Assembly (NCBI GenBank): GCA_023423065.1
Contig: JAFAGC010000073.1
Span: 1-58,086 of the forward strand
DNA from: Pseudomonadota bacterium
GTDB taxonomy: Bacteria; Pseudomonadota; Gammaproteobacteria; Steroidobacterales; Steroidobacteraceae
Direction of reading: 5' to 3'
DNA length: 58,086 bases
Shown: positions 9,163 to 17,757 of the stretch, in pieces
How positions within the stretch are numbered: position 1 is the first letter of the stretch
How the letters are laid out: each line of letters opens with the position of its first letter
Notes under the pieces: model-generated
Databases searched by the model: none
What the model was told of the DNA's origin: nothing
Seen by the model: the letters and a program-made list of their open reading frames with translations, nothing else
Made by a program: the position numbers and the translations under genes

Positions 9163-10581
9163 TCAAAGCGTCTGCACCACCTCGTCGTTTACCCGCACAT
9201 TCTCGAGCTTCACCGAACGCGTGTGCTTCACGACGCTCGGCTGCGTGACGCCGTGGAACTCGCAATCGCGCAGCGTGATGTCATTCACGGGACCCTGGGG
9301 GATGCCCTGTGAGTCCAGCACGCGCACGGCGTTCTTCACGCGCAGTCTTTCGACCACCACGTTGCGCAGCCGCGGAATGAACGGCCCGTTCGGCCCTTCC
9401 TCGTAATTGAAGTCGGCGGTGATCGCCGCGCGGCCCACCTGCCCGACGTCGATGTCGCGATAGTAGAAGTTCTCGAGCAACCCACCGCGCAGCGCGTTGT
9501 TCTTGAAGCGGATCGCGTACCAGAGTTCGGGGCTGTCCATCTGGCAATTCTCCGCGAACACCCAGCGCGCGCCGCCGGAAATCTGGCTCCCGACGACCAC
9601 GCCGCCATGTCCTTCCTTCATTCGGCAGTTGCGCACCAGGATGTTCTGCGACGGCGTGTTAAGCCTGCGCCCGTCGGCGTTGCGACCGGAATTGACCGCG
9701 ATGCAGTCGTCGCCCGTGTCGAACGAGCAGTTCTCGATCAACACGTGATCGACCGATTCGGGATCGATGCCATCGTTGTTTGGTCCGTGACCGTAGACGT
9801 CGATGCCGCGGATGATCACGTTGCGGCTCAGCACCGGGTGGATGTTCCAGAACGGCGAGTTGCGCACGCGCACGTCCTCGATCAGCACGTTTTCGCATTC
9901 GTACGGCTGGATGAACGGCGGGCGCAGCATCGAGCCTTCGCCGAACACGCGCTTCTCGACCGGCACCGCGTCCTCGGCCATCTGGAACAGGCGCGCTCTC
10001 GCGGGGCGTTGATCCGGCATGCCCTCTTTCCAGCCGTACGGAACCGTGCCGCCCCAGCGGCCCTTCCATTTCCACCAGTGGTGTTCGCTGCCCTGTCCGT
10101 CGAGCGTGCCCTTGCCCGTGATCGCGATGTTCTTCTCGCGCCGCGCGTAGATGAGCGGCGAATAGTTCATGAGCTCGATGCCTTCCCAGCGCGTGAATAC
10201 CATCGGATAGCTAGTCGGGTTGGTGTCGAACTTCAGTGTCGCGCCCTGATCGACGTGCAGGTTCACGTTGCTCTTGAGGTGAATCGCGCCCGTGAGGAAC
10301 GTGCCCGCGGGTACGATCACGCGGCCGCCGCCCGCGTTCGCGCAGGCGTCGATAGCCTTCGCGATCGCGGATGTGTTGAGCGTCGCGCCGTCCGGCACCG
10401 CGCCGAACTTCGTGATGTCGAAGTTGCGATCCGGGAAGACAGGCGCCTTGACGTTGCGCGCGATGTCCGCCGCGCGCTGCCAGGCTTCCGCCGAGCTCGC
10501 ATTCGCGCTCGCCGTTCTCCACAGGAATGTCGCCGCCGCCGCGCTGCTCGCGCGGACCATGAACGCTCGCCGGTCAACCAT
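9163..10581 (-). CDS. Glycoside hydrolase family 28 (polygalacturonase-like)
   Basis: Right-handed beta-helix enzyme acting on pectin or a related galacturonide polymer. The N-terminus DRRAFMVRASSAAAATF resembles a twin-arginine signal, suggesting export in folded form. Next come the pectate-lyase-like ITKFGAVPDG entry and the GH28 catalytic signatures NNDGIDPES, TGDDCIAV and GHGGVVVGS, then an IRFK substrate-binding motif. The three catalytic Asp positions are present. It stands alone, convergent with guaD, with yjbQ 28 nt upstream on the same strand. Substrate could be homogalacturonan or a rhamnogalacturonan side chain; the sequence alone does not decide. Confidence 0.88.
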   Translation of the reverse strand: MVDRRAFMVRASSAAAATFLWRTASANASSAEAWQRAADIARNVKAPVFPDRNFDITKFGAVPDGATLNTSAIAKAIDACANAGGGRVIVPAGTFLTGAIHLKSNVNLHVDQGATLKFDTNPTSYPMVFTRWEGIELMNYSPLIYARREKNIAITGKGTLDGQGSEHHWWKWKGRWGGTVPYGWKEGMPDQRPARARLFQMAEDAVPVEKRVFGEGSMLRPPFIQPYECENVLIEDVRVRNSPFWNIHPVLSRNVIIRGIDVYGHGPNNDGIDPESVDHVLIENCSFDTGDDCIAVNSGRNADGRRLNTPSQNILVRNCRMKEGHGGVVVGSQISGGARWVFAENCQMDSPELWYAIRFKNNALRGGLLENFYYRDIDVGQVGRAAITADFNYEEGPNGPFIPRLRNVVVERLRVKNAVRVLDSQGIPQGPVNDITLRDCEFHGVTQPSVVKHTRSVKLENVRVNDEVVQTL

Positions 10582-10609
10582 TGGATGCTCCCTCGGACTC
10601 GACCCGCGC

Positions 10610-11029
10610 TCATTCCCCCACGAGATGCAGCACGATCTCGCGCGTCGACGGCGCGGACCGGTGCTCGAACAGATAGATGCCCTGCCACGTGCCGAGCATC
10701 ATTTGCCCCTTCATGATCGGCACGTTCAGTTGCACCTGCGTCAACGCGGTTTTCAGGTGGGCCGGCATGTCGTCCGGACCTTCGTCGTCGTGTTCGTAGA
10801 GCCCTTCGCCTTCGGGCGCGAGCTCGTCGAAGAATTTCTCGAGATCGCGGCGCACGGCGGAGGCGGCGTTTTCCTGGATCAGCAGCGATGCGGACGTGTG
10901 CCGGCAGAACAGCGTCAGGAGACCGCTGCCGATCCCCTGCTTCGAAACCCACCCGCGCACGGCATCCGTGAACTCGGTGAGCCCGCGGCGCGGCGAACGC
11001 ACCTGCAGGACGTGCATGGACTGACGCAT
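10610..11029 (-). CDS. yjbQ: YjbQ/UPF0047 family protein
   Basis: Small compact family described as having weak thiamine-phosphate synthase activity; its real role is uncertain. Conserved His residues occur in FCRHTSASL, in EHDDEGPDDMPAH and in GTWQGIYLFEHR, all family hallmarks. The ATG at 11029 gives 139 aa, the normal family length; the frame stays open upstream to 11188 but that extension is unlike the family. No good Shine-Dalgarno is visible. It reads toward the GH28 gene and is divergent from the cupin gene. Confidence 0.88.
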   Translation of the reverse strand: MRQSMHVLQVRSPRRGLTEFTDAVRGWVSKQGIGSGLLTLFCRHTSASLLIQENAASAVRRDLEKFFDELAPEGEGLYEHDDEGPDDMPAHLKTALTQVQLNVPIMKGQMMLGTWQGIYLFEHRSAPSTREIVLHLVGE

Positions 11030-11133
11030 GGGGATCGACCGTACCGGCAGGGCTTCGGTCTCGCAAGTTTTCCTTGAGGCGGGTTCATCCCTTCTGATGG
11101 ACGCGATGCGCGTCTTCATGAAAAGTATCGCGC

Positions 11134-11586
11134 ATGCCAAAGATCGACATCGCGAACGTCCCGCAACTCCAGGGCTCGGGCTACCCACCGCCGTTCAACG
11201 TGCCCTGCGCTCCGCGCGTGCGACGCAAACTCGGTGATGCGGGAGGCCTGCAGGACTTCGGCGTCAATCTCACGACTCTGCCGCCAGGCGGCTGGTCGAG
11301 CCAGCGTCACTGGCACACGCTGGAAGACGAGTTCGTGATCGTGCTCGAGGGAGAACTGGCGCTGATCGAAGACGGAGGCGAGACCATCCTGCGTGCGGGC
11401 GATTGCGCGGCGTTTCCGAGGAACGTCAGCAACGGGCATCACCTGGTCAACCGATCCTCCGCGCAGGCCGTGTTCCTCGAAGTAGGGTCGCGGCGCATCG
11501 ACGATCTGACCACCTACCCGGACATCGACATGAAGGTGTCGAACACCGACGACGTCTACGTGCACAGGGACGGCACTCCTTACTGA
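11134..11586 (+). CDS. Cupin domain protein
   Basis: Single-domain beta-barrel protein of 150 aa. The metal-ligand pattern RHWHTLEDEFVIVLEGE followed by a later NGHHLVN is a complete cupin motif 1 plus motif 2. Substrate unknown. Its last 7 bases overlap the stop region of the convergent HAD-ATPase gene. Confidence 0.85.
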   Translation: MPKIDIANVPQLQGSGYPPPFNVPCAPRVRRKLGDAGGLQDFGVNLTTLPPGGWSSQRHWHTLEDEFVIVLEGELALIEDGGETILRAGDCAAFPRNVSNGHHLVNRSSAQAVFLEVGSRRIDDLTTYPDIDMKVSNTDDVYVHRDGTPY

Positions 11587-13304
11587 GTGCTGCCGCCCTC
11601 CGCCGGCAACGTATAACTTTCCTCGATCACGTCGCGCACGCGCTTGCGCGACACGGCGGGATCGTCCGGCACGTGATGCGCGAGCGCGGCGACCTTCGCC
11701 GTCAGCTCCTCGTCCTTGATGCAGGTGCGCAGCCAGTGCGTCACGTCGCCGCGTTTCCAGTGGTGCAGCCAGGTTTCCTCGTCCACGCCGTCCGCGAGAT
11801 CCAGGAACACCATGAGGTTCTGCGCCCGCAGGTTGAGTTTGCCTTCCGGGCCGCGGAAGTAGAACGAACGGTCCTCGCCGAGCGATCCTTCCGAATATTT
11901 GCGCAGATGCCGCCGCCGCTCGCTCTTCGTGGGCTCGATCGAAAGGACCTCGGGCTGGCCGCCCGACTTGTGCCAGAGCAACGCCTGGCCGCGCGGAATC
12001 TTGTCGAGCGGCACGTCCGGCGCGGACAGCGAATTCGCGTCGGCGAACTCGAGCACCATCTCGCGCGGTCGCTCTCCGATGACGATCAGCGTCTCGATGA
12101 GCTCGAGCGCAGATCGCGCGATCACGCTTGGCGTCACGCTGATCAGCAGCATCCCGTCGAAGCTCTTCGGCAGAACGAGCTCGGCGGGCTTCCAGTCCGC
12201 GGGCAAGACGTGGTGCGCCTCGTCGACGATGAGCCAGTGCGGGCGGCCGGTTCTCGCGCGCAGCTCGCGGATGCGCGCGAGCAACGACATGAAGAACGCG
12301 GGACGGTCGGAGAGCTTGATGCCGAGCAGATTGATGACTGCATTCTCGTTCGGCTTCGACAGCAGCTGCATGCACTCGTCGATCGACGGCGCGCGCTCCG
12401 GGTTGCCGAGCGCCGCCGCGCCATCGACGGCGTCGTAGTCACCCTCTGGGTCGATGATGCAGAAGCTGTAGTCCTTGCTCCGAAGTCGTTCGATCAGTCC
12501 CGAGGCGACGGTGGACTTGCCGCCACCCGAAGTGCCGACCACGAGCGCGCTGACTCCGAATGGTGACAACGTCACGGCGCTGCCCTGCCCGTCCTTGCCT
12601 AGCAGGATCGCATGGCGGTCGAGGACCGCGGTGCGATTCGCGAGATCGTCGGCCAGTATCTCCTCGATGAGCTGCACGACGCCCGCGCCGTGATCGAGCG
12701 GCAGGACGATGTCGACTTTCTGCTTGACCGCCGGCAACGCGTTGTCCACCGCGGCCGAACATTCGCAGGCATTCAAGAGCGCGTGATCGTTTTCGGCATC
12801 TCCGACGGCCACCGTGTTGTGGATGGATACGTTCAGCTCGTCGAGCGCCGCTCTGAGCCCGGTGGCCTTGTTGATGCCGCCCGGCAGGATCATGACCGCG
12901 CCCTTGTTGAAGATGACTTGCAACTCGAGACCGAGGTCGCGGATCGTCTCGAGCACCGCGCCTTCGTTGGGACGCCAGGTCGCGACGATGCAGCGCCCCA
13001 GCGACGGATGCACGCCGCGCCTGCGCAGCGCCTCGATGAAGTCCGCGGGCGGCGGATCCGCGAGCAGCCGCTCCTCGCGCGACGCCGGCCGGTAGATGAG
13101 CGCGCCGTTTTCCGCGACGATGCGATCGAACAGATCCAGCCGCTCGAAAACGCGCTGCAGGTCGGGCAGCTCGCGCCCGGTGACGAGCACGAGCTTGCGT
13201 CCGGAGGCGCGAAACTTCTCGAGCGCCGCGATGGTCGGGGCATCGACCTTGCCGTGGTGCGCGAGAGTGCCGTCGTAGTCGGTGCAAAGTGCGAGATAAC
13301 GCAT
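11580..13304 (-). CDS. HAD hydrolase fused to a HerA/DUF87-like ATPase
   Basis: Two enzymes in one chain of 574 aa. Residues 1-230 form a Cof/sucrose-phosphatase-like HAD (IIB) phosphatase: nucleophile motif CTDYDGTLA near the start, VTGRE, then the metal-binding VAVGDAENDHALL. Residues about 240-500 form a P-loop ATPase: Walker A GTSGGGKST (about 255-263), Walker B HWLIVDEAHH (about 355), resembling DUF87/HerA-type proteins. The C-terminal tail holds a short conserved Trp/His region (LHHWKRGDVTHWL). The ATG at 13304 is preferred to an upstream TTG. The role is unknown; a sugar-phosphate phosphatase coupled to an ATP-driven or nucleic-acid-related module is conceivable. Confidence 0.8.
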   Translation of the reverse strand: MRYLALCTDYDGTLAHHGKVDAPTIAALEKFRASGRKLVLVTGRELPDLQRVFERLDLFDRIVAENGALIYRPASREERLLADPPPADFIEALRRRGVHPSLGRCIVATWRPNEGAVLETIRDLGLELQVIFNKGAVMILPGGINKATGLRAALDELNVSIHNTVAVGDAENDHALLNACECSAAVDNALPAVKQKVDIVLPLDHGAGVVQLIEEILADDLANRTAVLDRHAILLGKDGQGSAVTLSPFGVSALVVGTSGGGKSTVASGLIERLRSKDYSFCIIDPEGDYDAVDGAAALGNPERAPSIDECMQLLSKPNENAVINLLGIKLSDRPAFFMSLLARIRELRARTGRPHWLIVDEAHHVLPADWKPAELVLPKSFDGMLLISVTPSVIARSALELIETLIVIGERPREMVLEFADANSLSAPDVPLDKIPRGQALLWHKSGGQPEVLSIEPTKSERRRHLRKYSEGSLGEDRSFYFRGPEGKLNLRAQNLMVFLDLADGVDEETWLHHWKRGDVTHWLRTCIKDEELTAKVAALAHHVPDDPAVSRKRVRDVIEESYTLPAEGGSTQ

Positions 13305-13377
13305 GGTGCCCAATGTATGGGTCGCGTCGGGAGGGGCGCGTAGGCGAATGCCGATGGATCGCGGCCGTGTGCGGAAA

Positions 13378-14022
13378 CTAGGCGCTGGACAATGCCTTCA
13401 TCGCGCGTTGCAGGTTCGATCGCGCGGTCGTTTCGTATCGATCGCGGAACTCGGGCCAGTTATAGATGAATGGACGTTCGAGGAACGTGCCCAGGATCCT
13501 GCCGCGGGCATGCGCGAAGCGGCGACGTGGCACCCACCAGTATTCGCGGCGCACGTTCCGTTCGAACTCGTCGTATTCCGGCGCCGGCTTACCGAGGATG
13601 GAAAGATCGATGTCGACGACGAGCGCGGCATCCTCGACCGGACTGTGCGCCTGGTGCGCGGTCGCCAGCACCAGGTCGCGCACGCGGTCCGCGGCTCCTT
13701 CCCCGGCGACTGCGTGCACGAAACGTTGCGCCCATTCGGCGCTGAGCGATTCGTTGTCGACGCGCCAGGTGCGATACACCACGTCGTGATACCAGAGCGC
13801 CAGCTCCACCTCCGCGGGCGATTGCGCGAGATGGCGCGCGCCGTCGAATTCATCCAGGCAGGCCGCGAGGTGCGCGAGCGTGTGATAGCGGCGTCCCCAG
13901 CTGCGCCAGGCGCGCAGAAGTCGTGTGTATTCGGCATCCGTATCGCGTGCGCCGAGCGACGCGCAGAGCATGCGCCATCGATCGACGGTGACGATACGTT
14001 GCCACTCGATCTTCGGGCTCAT
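13378..14022 (-). CDS. Predicted HD-superfamily metal-dependent phosphohydrolase
   Basis: Protein of 214 aa resembling the COG4339 group. Visible metal-site elements are RYHTLAHL (about residue 45), ALWYHDVVY (HD motif) and a later DIDLSILG with conserved Asp. Neither substrate nor partner is known. It lies just downstream of the two tRNA genes on the same strand, with 26 bp between the tRNA-Arg 3' end and this start. It may be co-transcribed with them or have its own promoter. Confidence 0.75.
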   Translation of the reverse strand: MSPKIEWQRIVTVDRWRMLCASLGARDTDAEYTRLLRAWRSWGRRYHTLAHLAACLDEFDGARHLAQSPAEVELALWYHDVVYRTWRVDNESLSAEWAQRFVHAVAGEGAADRVRDLVLATAHQAHSPVEDAALVVDIDLSILGKPAPEYDEFERNVRREYWWVPRRRFAHARGRILGTFLERPFIYNWPEFRDRYETTARSNLQRAMKALSSA

Positions 14023-14048
14023 GATGTCGGAATGGACCCCGAGGTGAA

Positions 14049-14124
14049 TGGCGCCCCCGGCCGGAGTTGAACCGACGACCTACCGCTTAGGAGGCGGTCG
14101 CTCTATCCACTGAGCTACGGGGGC
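14049..14124 (-). tRNA. tRNA-Arg(CCT)
   Basis: Full cloverleaf of 76 nt on the minus strand. The acceptor GCCCCCG pairs with CGGGGGC, the anticodon stem is ACCGC/GCGGT with loop CTCCTAA (anticodon CCT), and the T-arm is GTCGG-TTCAACT-CCGGC. The discriminator G and the CCA end are encoded. Confidence 0.96.
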
Positions 14125-14322
14125 GCGCTGGCGGGGATTCTACCGGCCGATGGCCCCGAATCGAATCTGCAGCTGAGGAAGATCGTCGACGCCCCATGAC
14201 CGAAACGGTCATCCGCAGCACAGACACACTCACGGGCGGGACGAGCCAGGGTATTCGCCAGCAATCCGGCGCCGACCTCTCCAGCGAGTCCCGCTGAAGT
14301 GTGGCGCGCAAGCGCCTGAGAA

Positions 14323-14398
<76 letters not shown>

Positions 14399-14517
14399 AC
14401 ACCGAAAACCTGCCCGGACAGGCGGTCCGGAGAGGCGCGGGATTCTAAAGATCGAGGCTGGCCTCGGCAAGCGACACGCGTCGATTCCGGCCGATTGTCG
14501 TTCTATGATCGGGCGAC

Positions 14518-14985
14518 ATGCTGAATACGGACGAAAAGGCTCCCGAATTCACGCTGCCGGACCAGGACGCGCACGACATCTCGCTGTCGAGCCTGATCAA
14601 GGACGGTCCGGCCATCCTTTACTTCTATCCCGCGGATTTCACGCCCGGGTGCACGCGCGAGGCCTGTTCCATCCGGGACCTGCACCGGGAATTGACGCGC
14701 GCGGGCCTCACGGTGGCCGGCATCAGCCCGCAGAGTCCGGAAAGCCACAGGCGGTTTCGCGAGAAGCACAACCTCCCTTTCACGCTGCTCGCGGATGAGT
14801 CCAAGGAAGTCATCAAGATGTTCGGCGTGAACGGCCCGCTCGGCTTCTGGGTGCAGCGCGTGACGTTCCTGGTCGACCAGGACCGCACGATCCGTGGGCG
14901 CGTGAAGGCGCATTTCTCGATCGGCGAACACGAGGCTTTCATCCGCAAGGCCATCGACCTGCGCAAGGCACAGAAGGTCGGTTAA
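14518..14985 (+). CDS. bcp: Peroxiredoxin, Bcp/PrxQ type
   Basis: Thiol peroxidase that reduces hydrogen and organic peroxides using thioredoxin. Motif FYPADFTPGCTREACSIRD holds the peroxidatic Cys and a second Cys five residues later, the CxxxxC pattern of two-cysteine PrxQ enzymes with an intramolecular disulfide. The length of 155 aa is normal. Divergent from the tRNA genes. Its stop is followed after one base by a large palindrome that may end transcription. Confidence 0.93.
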   Translation: MLNTDEKAPEFTLPDQDAHDISLSSLIKDGPAILYFYPADFTPGCTREACSIRDLHRELTRAGLTVAGISPQSPESHRRFREKHNLPFTLLADESKEVIKMFGVNGPLGFWVQRVTFLVDQDRTIRGRVKAHFSIGEHEAFIRKAIDLRKAQKVG

Positions 14986-14986
14986 T

Positions 14987-15051
14987 TCGGGGACAGATTT
15001 ATTTATCGACGATATCGGACCGTTATCGTCAATAAATAAATCTGTCCCCGA
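14987..15051. repeat. 65-bp near-perfect palindrome, GGGGACAG family
   Basis: Outer arms of 20 bp (14987-15006 and 15032-15051) are perfectly complementary, starting TCGGGGACAGATTTATTTAT. After one mismatch a further 7 bp pair (GACGATA/TATCGTC) around a 9-nt loop. It fills the gap between bcp and the convergent phosphatase gene. It resembles REP/BIME-type repeats that share a GGGGACA head, and could also act as a bidirectional terminator. Confidence 0.88.
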
Positions 15052-15059
15052 TCAGCAAA

Positions 15060-15644
15060 TCAGTACTTGAGGCGCAGGACGGAGGCGCGGCCTATCGTCG
15101 GCACGGTGACGATGTACATCGTGTCGAACTCTTCATCGTCCATCGGCGGAACGTTCTCGACGCCCGCCATGGTCGCGACGATCTCGGGAACGGTGTTGCT
15201 GTGACCGACGACGAGCGCGAGGCCGCCGCGATTCTCGCGCAGCACGCGCCGCGCGAGCTGTGACGAGCTCGCCTTCGAATCCACCACTTCGGGCTTCACG
15301 CCCAGGCGTTGCGCAAGTTCCGCGACCGTCTGCTGCGCGCGCCGTGTTTCGGTCACGTACAACTTCTTCACGCGACCGAACTTCTCGCCGTCGCCGAACA
15401 TCTGCGCGAGCCGCACCGCACGTTGCTCGCCGGGCGGCGACAAAGGCGCGTCCGCGATCGCGTTCGGCCCCTTGTCGGCATGGCGGATCACGACGACGGT
15501 GGTCGTCGTCGCCGAATTCCAGTACGTGAACGCGACCGCGAGCACGATGATGCCGGCCAGGGCTAACAACCAGATCGGCGCGAGAAACGCGCTGCGGCGA
15601 CGGAACAGCGTCGCGGAGCCTGGCGTTTCGGGTGTATCGCTCAT
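15060..15644 (-). CDS. Membrane-anchored histidine phosphatase (SixA-like)
   Basis: One membrane segment near residues 22-42 (FLAPIWLLALAGIIVLAVAF) precedes a phosphoglycerate-mutase-type domain with VVIRHADKG (phospho-accepting His) and the distal ALVVGHSNTVP. The domain usually removes phosphate from phosphohistidine or small phosphoesters. Here it would be periplasmic if the N-terminus is cytoplasmic. The 194-aa length fits a minimal single-domain enzyme plus anchor. Convergent with bcp. Confidence 0.82.
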   Translation of the reverse strand: MSDTPETPGSATLFRRRSAFLAPIWLLALAGIIVLAVAFTYWNSATTTTVVVIRHADKGPNAIADAPLSPPGEQRAVRLAQMFGDGEKFGRVKKLYVTETRRAQQTVAELAQRLGVKPEVVDSKASSSQLARRVLRENRGGLALVVGHSNTVPEIVATMAGVENVPPMDDEEFDTMYIVTVPTIGRASVLRLKY

Positions 15645-15661
15645 TGGGACCGGATGATAAG

Positions 15662-15706
15662 GGGGTCAGGCCCCGTTTGCTGGCAAAAGGTGCCAGGCCC
15701 CACCCC
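15662..15706. repeat. REP-like palindrome, GGGGTCA variant
   Basis: Outer GGGGT/ACCCC arms and an inner CTGGCA/TGCCAG stem. The core CCCCGTTTGCTGGCAAA resembles the core CCCCGTTTCCTGGCAAA of the copies in the urease operon, so it looks like a divergent member of the same family. It lies between the phosphatase gene and the GH43 gene. Confidence 0.6.
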
Positions 15707-15723
15707 GCCACGCTCCAAACCAA

Positions 15724-15753
15724 ACGGCCCGCTTCCTTTCGAAAGCGGGCCGT
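15724..15753 (-). terminator. Likely terminator of the GH43 gene
   Basis: Perfect 11-bp stem ACGGCCCGCTT / AAGCGGGCCGT with an 8-nt loop, 29 bp downstream of the GH43 stop on the minus strand. On that strand it is followed by TTGGTTTGG, a T-rich but interrupted tract. Confidence 0.6.
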
Positions 15754-15782
15754 CTCGCTCAACTACTCCTGGGTCGACCCCA

Positions 15783-16919
15783 TTACTGCGCGACGGCGGC
15801 CGGAGTGTCGTCGCCCTTGTACGGGTCGACGTACTGGATGGTGCCATCCGGGTTGTACGTGAGCTCGATCGGTTCCTTCACGTTGCGCAGGTGGCTCACG
15901 CCATTCGAACGCTGCGAGTCGTGATAGAACAGGTACGTCTTGCCATCCACCTCGACGATCGAGTGGTGATTCGTCCAGCCGAGCACGGGGCCGAGGATGT
16001 TGCCCTTGTACGTGAACGGGCCGTACGGCGAATCGCCGATCGCGTACGCGATGAAGTGCGTGTCGCCAGTCGAGTACGAGAAGTAGTACTTGCCTTCGTG
16101 CTTGTGCATCCACGCAGCTTCGAAGAAGCGGCGCGCGTGATCGCCCGACAGCACCGGCTTGCCGTTCTCATCGACGATCAGGGCGTCCTTCGGCTTTTCG
16201 GCGAACTCGAGCATGTTGTCGGCCATGCGGGCAACCTTCGGGGACAGCGCGGGCTGGTCATCCGGTGGCTGCGAGAGGTCATTCGGCTCGTGTTTGCCCG
16301 TCTTCCACTGCTGGAGCTGGCCGCCCCACAGGCCGCCGAAATACATGTAGTACTTGCCGTCGTCGTCCTTGAACACGGCCGGGTCCATGCTGAAGCTGTC
16401 CTTGATCGGCTCCGGCTGTGCGGTGTACGGGCCTTCGGGTTTGTCCGACACGGCCGCGCCGATCCGGAAGACACCCTGCTTGTCGTACGCCGGGAAGTAC
16501 AGGTAGTACTTGCCGTCCTTTTCGTTCATGTCCGGGGCCCACATCCTTTCCGAGGCCCAGGGAACATCCTTCACGTGGAGAGCCACGTCGTGCGTGGTGA
16601 CCGGCCCGCCGATCTTGTCCATGGACAAGACGTGGTAGTCGACCATCGCGTACTGCGCGCCGGTCGGGTCGTTCGGGACACCCGCATCGATGTCGTGTGA
16701 CGGCATGATGTAGATGCGGCCGTTGAACACGTGCGCCGAGGGGTCGGCCGTGTAGATGTCGACGTCGAGGGGCTGGGTCAGGAACAGCGCGGGATCCGCG
16801 CCCTCGGGTTTCGCGGCTTCGGCCACCGGCGGCGCTGCCGCCTCTTCTTTCTTGCCGCAAGCGGCGAGGAAAATCGCGGACGCGGCAAGGGTCGCCACGT
16901 AAAAGTGTCGTTGCATCAT
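15783..16919 (-). CDS. Glycoside hydrolase family 43 lipoprotein
   Basis: Five-bladed propeller enzyme likely acting on arabinan or arabinoxylan oligosaccharides. A lipobox LAAC follows a short signal peptide, so it is predicted to be lipid-anchored. Candidate catalytic residues are Asp in YTADPSAHV, Asp in SFSMDPAVF and Glu in FFEAAWMHK. Repeated KYYLYF/KYYMYF/KYYFSY strands mark the blades. The length is 378 aa. Exact specificity is not visible. The window's GH51 arabinofuranosidase and GH28 pectinase fit a plant-polysaccharide role. Monocistronic. Confidence 0.87.
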   Translation of the reverse strand: MMQRHFYVATLAASAIFLAACGKKEEAAAPPVAEAAKPEGADPALFLTQPLDVDIYTADPSAHVFNGRIYIMPSHDIDAGVPNDPTGAQYAMVDYHVLSMDKIGGPVTTHDVALHVKDVPWASERMWAPDMNEKDGKYYLYFPAYDKQGVFRIGAAVSDKPEGPYTAQPEPIKDSFSMDPAVFKDDDGKYYMYFGGLWGGQLQQWKTGKHEPNDLSQPPDDQPALSPKVARMADNMLEFAEKPKDALIVDENGKPVLSGDHARRFFEAAWMHKHEGKYYFSYSTGDTHFIAYAIGDSPYGPFTYKGNILGPVLGWTNHHSIVEVDGKTYLFYHDSQRSNGVSHLRNVKEPIELTYNPDGTIQYVDPYKGDDTPAAVAQ

Positions 16920-17004
16920 TCGCGCTCTCTTTATTGGAAGGGTATCCGACGCCGAAAATACCAGAAGTCGGATGGAGGATGGGGGATGGGGGCTGCCCCC
17001 AATC

Positions 17005-17643
17005 TTAATTGGGCATCAACGCGAGTATGACCCTGCCCGGCCAGGGCGCCATCGTGAATTCGCCGCTTCCCTCGGGCTGCCGGATCCAGACATAACCGGC
17101 CTCCGTCGTTTCGATGTCGAAACGCAGACTGCGACCCTCGTAGACGATTTCGCCCCGGATCCGCGCGGGCCGGTCGAAGTACACCAGCATGAGCCGATCG
17201 CCGGTGTCGGCGTCTAACCACTCGGCGGTGCCGACGGGCTGGATGTTGTCGAGCGGCAGCACGAACGGCGACAGCCGCGCGACGCGCGCGTCCGCCGGCT
17301 CGATCTGCATCCACTTCTGGGAAAACTTCGTCGGCACCAGCGCCTTCTCGAGCTTCGAATGACCGGCGTTGAGGTCGAGCGTGAAGCTCAGGTCGGGATT
17401 GAGCGAAGTCGGCGAGATCTCGCCGGCGTTCGGAGAGCCGTACAGATCGCCCACCACGTACGGCACCCACAATCGCAGCGCTTCTTTCGGCGCGGGGCGC
17501 GGAGTCTTGCCGTCGCCTTCGAGGAAGGCCACGTGCGAACGGATGAACCAGTCGTGCCGCGGCGGCGGCGCCTCTTCCTCGCGGGATCCGCAACCGGCCA
17601 ACAGGGCTAACAGGGTGAGTCCAACTACCGCCCGCGCGTTCAT
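17005..17643 (-). CDS. Hypothetical lipoprotein
   Basis: Starts MNARAVVGLTLLALLAGCGS, a clear lipoprotein signal with lipobox LAGC. The remaining 190 residues are beta-rich with several Trp/Asp positions and no family I recognise. An open extension upstream to 17703 would add 20 hydrophilic residues before the signal and is rejected. Divergent from the MAPEG gene, 114 bp away. Confidence 0.65.
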   Translation of the reverse strand: MNARAVVGLTLLALLAGCGSREEEAPPPRHDWFIRSHVAFLEGDGKTPRPAPKEALRLWVPYVVGDLYGSPNAGEISPTSLNPDLSFTLDLNAGHSKLEKALVPTKFSQKWMQIEPADARVARLSPFVLPLDNIQPVGTAEWLDADTGDRLMLVYFDRPARIRGEIVYEGRSLRFDIETTEAGYVWIRQPEGSGEFTMAPWPGRVILALMPN

Positions 17644-17757
17644 GGCCGTCGATTCTAAGGGCAAGGGGTCGGCCGTAGATGTTTCCATGTGGTTTTGAGA
17701 CATGGATCGTCATTAAATAGGCGCGTCCGCCTCCATCCCACATTCTGGAGCCGTTCC

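Noticed and set aside
11030..11188. Longer N-terminus for YjbQ
   Set aside because: Would make the protein 192 aa against a family norm near 140, and the added residues have no family similarity.
14125..14322. A third tRNA or small RNA between the two tRNA genes
   Set aside because: No cloverleaf or strong hairpin with a T-run could be built from this stretch.
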